Origin: an uncultured Bacteroidales bacterium
Lineage (GTDB): Bacteria > Bacteroidota > Bacteroidia > Bacteroidales > Paludibacteraceae
Assembly: GCA_902800525.1 (NCBI GenBank)
Contig: CADCEV010000016.1
Location: 1 to 64,000 of the forward strand
DNA length: 64,000 nt
Reading direction: 5' to 3'
Shown piece by piece: positions 61,118 to 64,000 of the stretch (its first letter is position 1; every line of letters starts with the position of its first letter). Under the pieces are notes generated by a model. The model did no database searches and was not told the origin of the DNA. It was given only the letters and a program-made list of their open reading frames with translations. Made by a program: the position numbers and the translations under genes.

Positions 61118-61149
61118 CAAAGTTACAACTTTTTATCGAATTATGCAAA
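61118..61149 (-). promoter_or_regulatory. Promoter of the cREC-like/UDG-like operon
   Basis: Minus strand TTTG (61146-61149), 20-nt spacer, TAacTTTG (61118-61125) followed by CA. The leader is about 78 nt and contains the start-codon hairpin. Confidence 0.65.
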
Positions 61150-61181
61150 TAAATCTCTCTTTTTTCATGACATCCACAAAA

Positions 61182-61206
61182 AAATCTGCACTTTGCATGC
61201 AGATTT
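61182..61206 (-). terminator. Terminator after the aldo/keto reductase gene
   Basis: AAATCTGCA (61182-61190) and TGCAGATTT (61198-61206) form a perfect 9-bp stem with a seven-base loop. On the minus strand it is followed by a TTTTTT run. It lies 20 bp beyond the reductase stop codon. Confidence 0.8.
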
Positions 61207-61225
61207 AATTATTATAATACCTATT

Positions 61226-62074
61226 TCACACATTCGGGAATATGCCAAGAATACGGCGGAGATAGTTCGGGTCGTTGAAATCACGGAAACCGGTATCGCT
61301 TTGATTGAGCGGCGCAATCGCTTGCATATCTGCCTCGGAAAGCGCAAAATCAAACACATCGAAGTTCTCTGCCATGCGCGTTTTGTGGGTCGATTTAGGA
61401 ATTGCCACGATACCACGCTGGATCAGCCAACGAAGTGCCACTTGTGCGGGCGACTTGCCGTATTGCGCACCTATCTGCGTCAGAACAGGGTTAGTTAGTA
61501 AATCCTGCGCACCCTGCCCTATTGGTCCCCAAGCCATCATCTTTGTATCATAACGCGCCATCTCCGGTAAGATACCGTTCTGTTGCGCTAAAACACAGCA
61601 TTGCAGCTGATTAACCGCCGGCTTAATATCCACCGACGAAGCAAAATCATAGAACCGGCATGCCTGAAAATTACTTACTCCGATAGCCCGTGTCTTACCT
61701 TCTTTATACGCTTTCTCCATCGCACGCCACGAACCGAACACATCTCCGTAAGCCTGGTGGATAAGCAGCAGATCCACATAATCCGTTTTCAGTTTGCGGA
61801 GCGATTCTTCAATACTCTTGGCGGCTCGTTCTTCTCCGGCGTTGGTGATCCACACTTTCGTCACTATAAACAATTCATCCCTCGGAATGCCCGACTTAAT
61901 AATCGCCTCGCCCACTCCTTCTTCGTTACCGTAAGCCTGCGCGGTATCAATCATTCGATAACCGACTTCCAGCGCGTCGCTCACACATCTTTCCGCTTCC
62001 TGCGGCGCAACCTTAAAAACTCCGTAACCCAAAACCGGCATCTCCACGCCGTTGTTCAATTTGATGGTTTCCAT
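61226..62074 (-). CDS. Aldo/keto reductase
   Basis: 282 residues, standard length. The catalytic tetrad is readable: Asp in MIDTAQAYGNEEGVGEAI, Tyr in the same motif, Lys in FIVTKVW and His in LLLIHQAYGD. NADPH-binding features are GVSNFQACRF, PAVNQLQCCVLAQQ and IPKSTHKTRMAENFDVFDFAL. It is a 2,5-diketo-gluconate-reductase-type enzyme that reduces aldehydes or ketones with NADPH; the natural substrate is not evident. The gene begins 27 bp after the antirepressor remnant and has no promoter of its own in that gap, so it may be read from the upstream promoter at 62420. Confidence 0.92.
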   Translation of the reverse strand: METIKLNNGVEMPVLGYGVFKVAPQEAERCVSDALEVGYRMIDTAQAYGNEEGVGEAIIKSGIPRDELFIVTKVWITNAGEERAAKSIEESLRKLKTDYVDLLLIHQAYGDVFGSWRAMEKAYKEGKTRAIGVSNFQACRFYDFASSVDIKPAVNQLQCCVLAQQNGILPEMARYDTKMMAWGPIGQGAQDLLTNPVLTQIGAQYGKSPAQVALRWLIQRGIVAIPKSTHKTRMAENFDVFDFALSEADMQAIAPLNQSDTGFRDFNDPNYLRRILGIFPNV

Positions 62075-62101
62075 AATGATAACTGTTTTATGATGTAGAT
62101 C

Positions 62102-62398
62102 TTAATAGATTGAATAATACGGAAAAATACCCTGTAAATCAGCCATGTCAGTCAAACGCATCTTACCATCAGCCGCAGGTAATTTCAACTGGTAACAATT
62201 TGTTACCATTTCATTTCCCTCCTTTATAAGGCGGCCTTTTAGTACTTTCCAGTACTTGCGAGCTTGCTGATAGTCAATGCTTCCGGTTAACATTTGTACT
62301 ATATCTATAACCGAGAAATAGTACTTTTCCTGTTCTTCATCCCAAACGATTCGAACTTTCTTTCCTTCGAAAAGTTGTATGGCAAAATTATCTTCCAT
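62102..62398 (-). pseudogene. BRO-N-type phage antirepressor remnant, frameshifted and truncated
   Basis: 98 codons remain. The N-terminus (NFAIQLFEGKKVRIVWDEEQEKYYFSVIDIVQMLTGSIDYQQARKYWKVLKGRL, then NCYQLKLPAADGKMRLTDMADLQGIF) matches Bro-N domain antirepressors of Bacteroidales, which are normally near 280 residues. At a T5 run (62123-62127) the frame ends in PYYSIY. Removing one T gives RIIQSI, the expected continuation, but the following SPKAEPF part is absent as well. The gene is therefore both frameshifted and 3'-deleted, a decayed phage or element remnant. It keeps a good promoter, now probably serving the aldo/keto reductase. Confidence 0.75.
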
Positions 62399-62419
62399 GG
62401 TAAAATCCTTTTTATGGTG

Positions 62420-62451
62420 CAAAGGTACAAAAAATAATTAATATATGCAAA
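62420..62451 (-). promoter_or_regulatory. Promoter of the antirepressor remnant (and probably the reductase)
   Basis: Minus strand TTTG (62448-62451), 20-nt spacer, TAccTTTG (62420-62427) followed by CA, 22 bp before the ATG at 62398; full consensus. Confidence 0.65.
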
Positions 62452-62529
62452 TTTATTTTTGTTTTTTGTGCATTTTCACTTTTGACTTTTGCGGCATTTT
62501 ACTTCCTGTCACACTATCTTATCTACATT

Positions 62530-62829
62530 TTATTTGTAAGCTTTGCCTTCTAGTAAAAGTTGGCGCTCTTTTTCAAGGGAGTCCGGGGTGTTACCCATAA
62601 AATCCATTAAAGTAAGGGACATTAAGAATTCTGCGGCTGCGTCAGAACATCCGAAATACTCTTTGGCTAATTCTACCCGGTTCTTACGCATGATGATTTC
62701 CTTGCTAAAATGATTCCAAACCTCTTTGTCCAGAAGTTTCACTTTGATTTCATGCACTTCCATACGAAGTGCCACCTCTTCGGGTGTCAAACTTTTAGGA
62801 ATGACGATGTTGTTTTTCCGCTTTGTCAT
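62530..62829 (-). CDS. Small helical protein of unknown function
   Basis: 99 residues, highly charged: IPKSLTPEEVALRMEVHEIKVKLLDKEVWNHF, IIMRKNRVELAKEYFGCSDAAAEFLMSLTLMDFMGNT, SLEKERQLL. No known family is recognised and no signal or membrane segment is seen. It is the third gene of the WYL-PLD operon, starting 11 bp after the PLD stop. Confidence 0.55.
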   Translation of the reverse strand: MTKRKNNIVIPKSLTPEEVALRMEVHEIKVKLLDKEVWNHFSKEIIMRKNRVELAKEYFGCSDAAAEFLMSLTLMDFMGNTPDSLEKERQLLLEGKAYK

Positions 62830-62840
62830 AATATAGTGAA

Positions 62841-63362
62841 TTAAGAGTTGTTTATTCTATCGTGGCAAAAGTCTTTTCTTCCGCATTTGGCACAAAAAGT
62901 GCCTTCCCAGATTTGGTCGAAGTGGCTCATGGCGGAGTCAATAAATCCCGGTTCGTCGGTGAGTATGCCTGCCTCGAAATTGCGGTTGGCTGCGGATTTC
63001 ATGCCCATTCCGGCTCCTGTCATGTTTGCTGAACCAATATAGACAATCTCACTGTCGATGGCGATGATCTTCATGTGCACACGCGGACACAGCCGACGCT
63101 CCAGACGTTTCCAGAGCAGAGGGTATTTGTCGAAATCCTCACGAAAAGCCGTTCCTGGTTCTTTGGCATGAAGCAAACGCACCTCTACGCCGCGTTTCAG
63201 CAGATCGCGGAGTACTTGCAGAAAAGGCACGGCATCATCCTTACCCTGCATGACATACAGGTCTTTGAGATCCGCAGTTGCTATCCATAACAACCGCCTT
63301 GCTTTGCACATCCGCGCAACGACCTCGGAATAATGCTCCGTATCGGCTACATAAGTGGTCAT
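62841..63362 (-). CDS. Single-HKD phospholipase D-like nuclease with C-terminal Cys cluster
   Basis: 173 residues. One HKD motif, VHMKIIAIDSEIVYIGSANMTGAGM (HxKxxxxD then GSxN), near residues 95-119, as in dimeric Nuc-type endonucleases that need two subunits for one active site. Upstream sequence RRLLWIATADLKDLYVM and GVEVRLLHAKEPG fits the PLD fold. The C-terminus (FCAKCGRKDFCHDR) has a CxxC-x5-CH arrangement that could bind zinc. It starts within the stop codon of the WYL gene (ATGA overlap) and is followed by a 99-residue unknown protein. Substrate is probably DNA or RNA rather than lipid. Confidence 0.8.
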   Translation of the reverse strand: MTTYVADTEHYSEVVARMCKARRLLWIATADLKDLYVMQGKDDAVPFLQVLRDLLKRGVEVRLLHAKEPGTAFREDFDKYPLLWKRLERRLCPRVHMKIIAIDSEIVYIGSANMTGAGMGMKSAANRNFEAGILTDEPGFIDSAMSHFDQIWEGTFCAKCGRKDFCHDRINNS

Positions 63363-64000
63363 GGCTTACTTTTTTCGTACAAAGTGAGGGTTTGGCGGAT
63401 GATGGTGTGCAATTCTTCGCGGACGGAGGTTGGAGAGAGGACTTCTAATTTCTCACGATGCCAGAGGAGTTGCTGATAGAAGTTATAGCACGGAACGAGA
63501 TCCATTTCGAAGTCCGTCCATTCGTCGGTTCGTTCTATCTCGCGTTGCGATTCATGGATAGGCAATGCGCGAACGTAGTCGGCTTGCGTGCCATAAACGC
63601 GAATACGAATGGTAACGGGCACTTGTTCGTCGCTATGATTGATGCCAAAACTGCCTTTGAAATAGTCCTGCACGGAGATATTGGAGGACGGTTGCATTTC
63701 GTGCTCCGTAAGGGCTATGTTCTCCATGCGTTCGAGTGCAAAAACCGATTGTCCGTGGTGATGGTTGTCCGGCTCTGCCACCAGATACCAACGTCTTTCC
63801 CATGTGCGCAAGAAATAAGGGATTACCACCAAGCGTTTCTTGGTCTGCTTGTTGAACGACCAATAGTCGAACTCAATGCCTTTGCCTGCGTCGATGGCTT
63901 CCAGTATAGGCTGCACGTTCGCAATGCCGGTTGGAGAATCGGTAAGCATGATCCGGTCACGGTGCTTGATAGCCAACTCGGACATGCCTTCGATATGGAA
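63359..64000 (-). CDS. WYL-domain regulator, C-terminal part, running off the right edge
   Basis: The open frame continues through base 64000 (FHIEG precedes the first internal ATG at 63985), so the N-terminal HTH region is outside the window. The visible 213 residues hold a WYL domain: GIEFDYWSFNKQTKKRLVVIPYFLRTWERRWYLVAEPDNHHHGQSVFALERM, then the WCX-type C-terminal extension (IRIRVYGTQADYVRALPIHESQREI, VLSPTSVREELHTII). WYL proteins sense nucleic acids or nucleotides and control phage-defence and DNA-repair operons. It is coupled to the PLD-like gene by a four-base overlap, so it probably controls that nuclease. Confidence 0.85.
   Translation of the reverse strand, partial: FHIEGMSELAIKHRDRIMLTDSPTGIANVQPILEAIDAGKGIEFDYWSFNKQTKKRLVVIPYFLRTWERRWYLVAEPDNHHHGQSVFALERMENIALTEHEMQPSSNISVQDYFKGSFGINHSDEQVPVTIRIRVYGTQADYVRALPIHESQREIERTDEWTDFEMDLVPCYNFYQQLLWHREKLEVLSPTSVREELHTIIRQTLTLYEKSKP

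Overview
The window looks like a chromosomal segment of an anaerobic, plant-fibre-degrading Bacteroidales bacterium, probably from a gut or rumen-like habitat. The evidence is a complete SusC/SusD polysaccharide utilisation locus with cellulase-type enzymes, several TonB receptors, many lipoprotein signals, type-3 prolyl-tRNA synthetase, succinyl-CoA:acetate CoA-transferase, ammonia-dependent AsnA, and repeated use of the Bacteroidetes promoter (TTTG, about 20 nt, TAnnTTTG) in place of -35/-10 boxes. Species cannot be assigned from the sequence alone. || Layout. 1-1.4 kb: end of a mobile element on the minus strand (VapE-type protein cut by the window edge, a frameshifted small ORF, a candidate terminated non-coding RNA). 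1.4-18.7 kb: a beta-glucan/cello-oligosaccharide locus with an AraC regulator divergent from GH94 cellobiose phosphorylase, GH5 endoglucanase, a small secreted binding-type protein, SusC, SusD, a SusE-like lipoprotein, a GPH symporter, GH9 (frameshifted) and GH3. The outer enzymes cut the glucan, SusC/D import oligomers, GH3 and the symporter handle small sugars, and the phosphorylase splits cellobiose in the cytoplasm. 18.7-25.4 kb: a four-gene minus-strand operon of S1/P1 nuclease, TonB receptor, surface lipoprotein and OB-fold secreted protein, read here as a nucleic-acid scavenging system. 25.6-29.3 kb: FeoB-like transporter with a heavy-metal-binding partner, then dipeptidase PepD. 29.4-32.7 kb: an outer-membrane barrel protein and a TonB receptor under a TPP riboswitch. 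|| 32.7-45.3 kb: a long minus-strand run from ileS through a small lipoprotein, an AsmA-like protein, M3 peptidase, a membrane protein, GH53 galactanase and an AAE-family transporter. 45.4-48.8 kb: proS, a DUF4294 protein, a PH-like membrane protein and a membrane-anchored HTH protein. 49-55.6 kb: CoA-transferase, a class II aldolase gene carrying two deletions, an OPT transporter, a FucI-like protein and asnA. 55.6-64 kb: accessory region with GtrA, MsrA, an AbiE toxin-antitoxin module bracketed by perfect 25-bp direct repeats, WG-repeat proteins, a UDG-like/cREC-like pair, an aldo/keto reductase, a phage antirepressor remnant, and a WYL-PLD operon that runs off the right edge. || The most striking feature is distributed: short tandem arrays with 7-, 8- or 9-bp units occur between genes and also inside reading frames (GH94, GH9, GH3, PepD, IleRS, GtrA and others), where they are translated in loop positions as peptides such as NSQLSI. 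At least four genes are frameshifted or deleted relative to their families, so assembly error has to be weighed against real decay.
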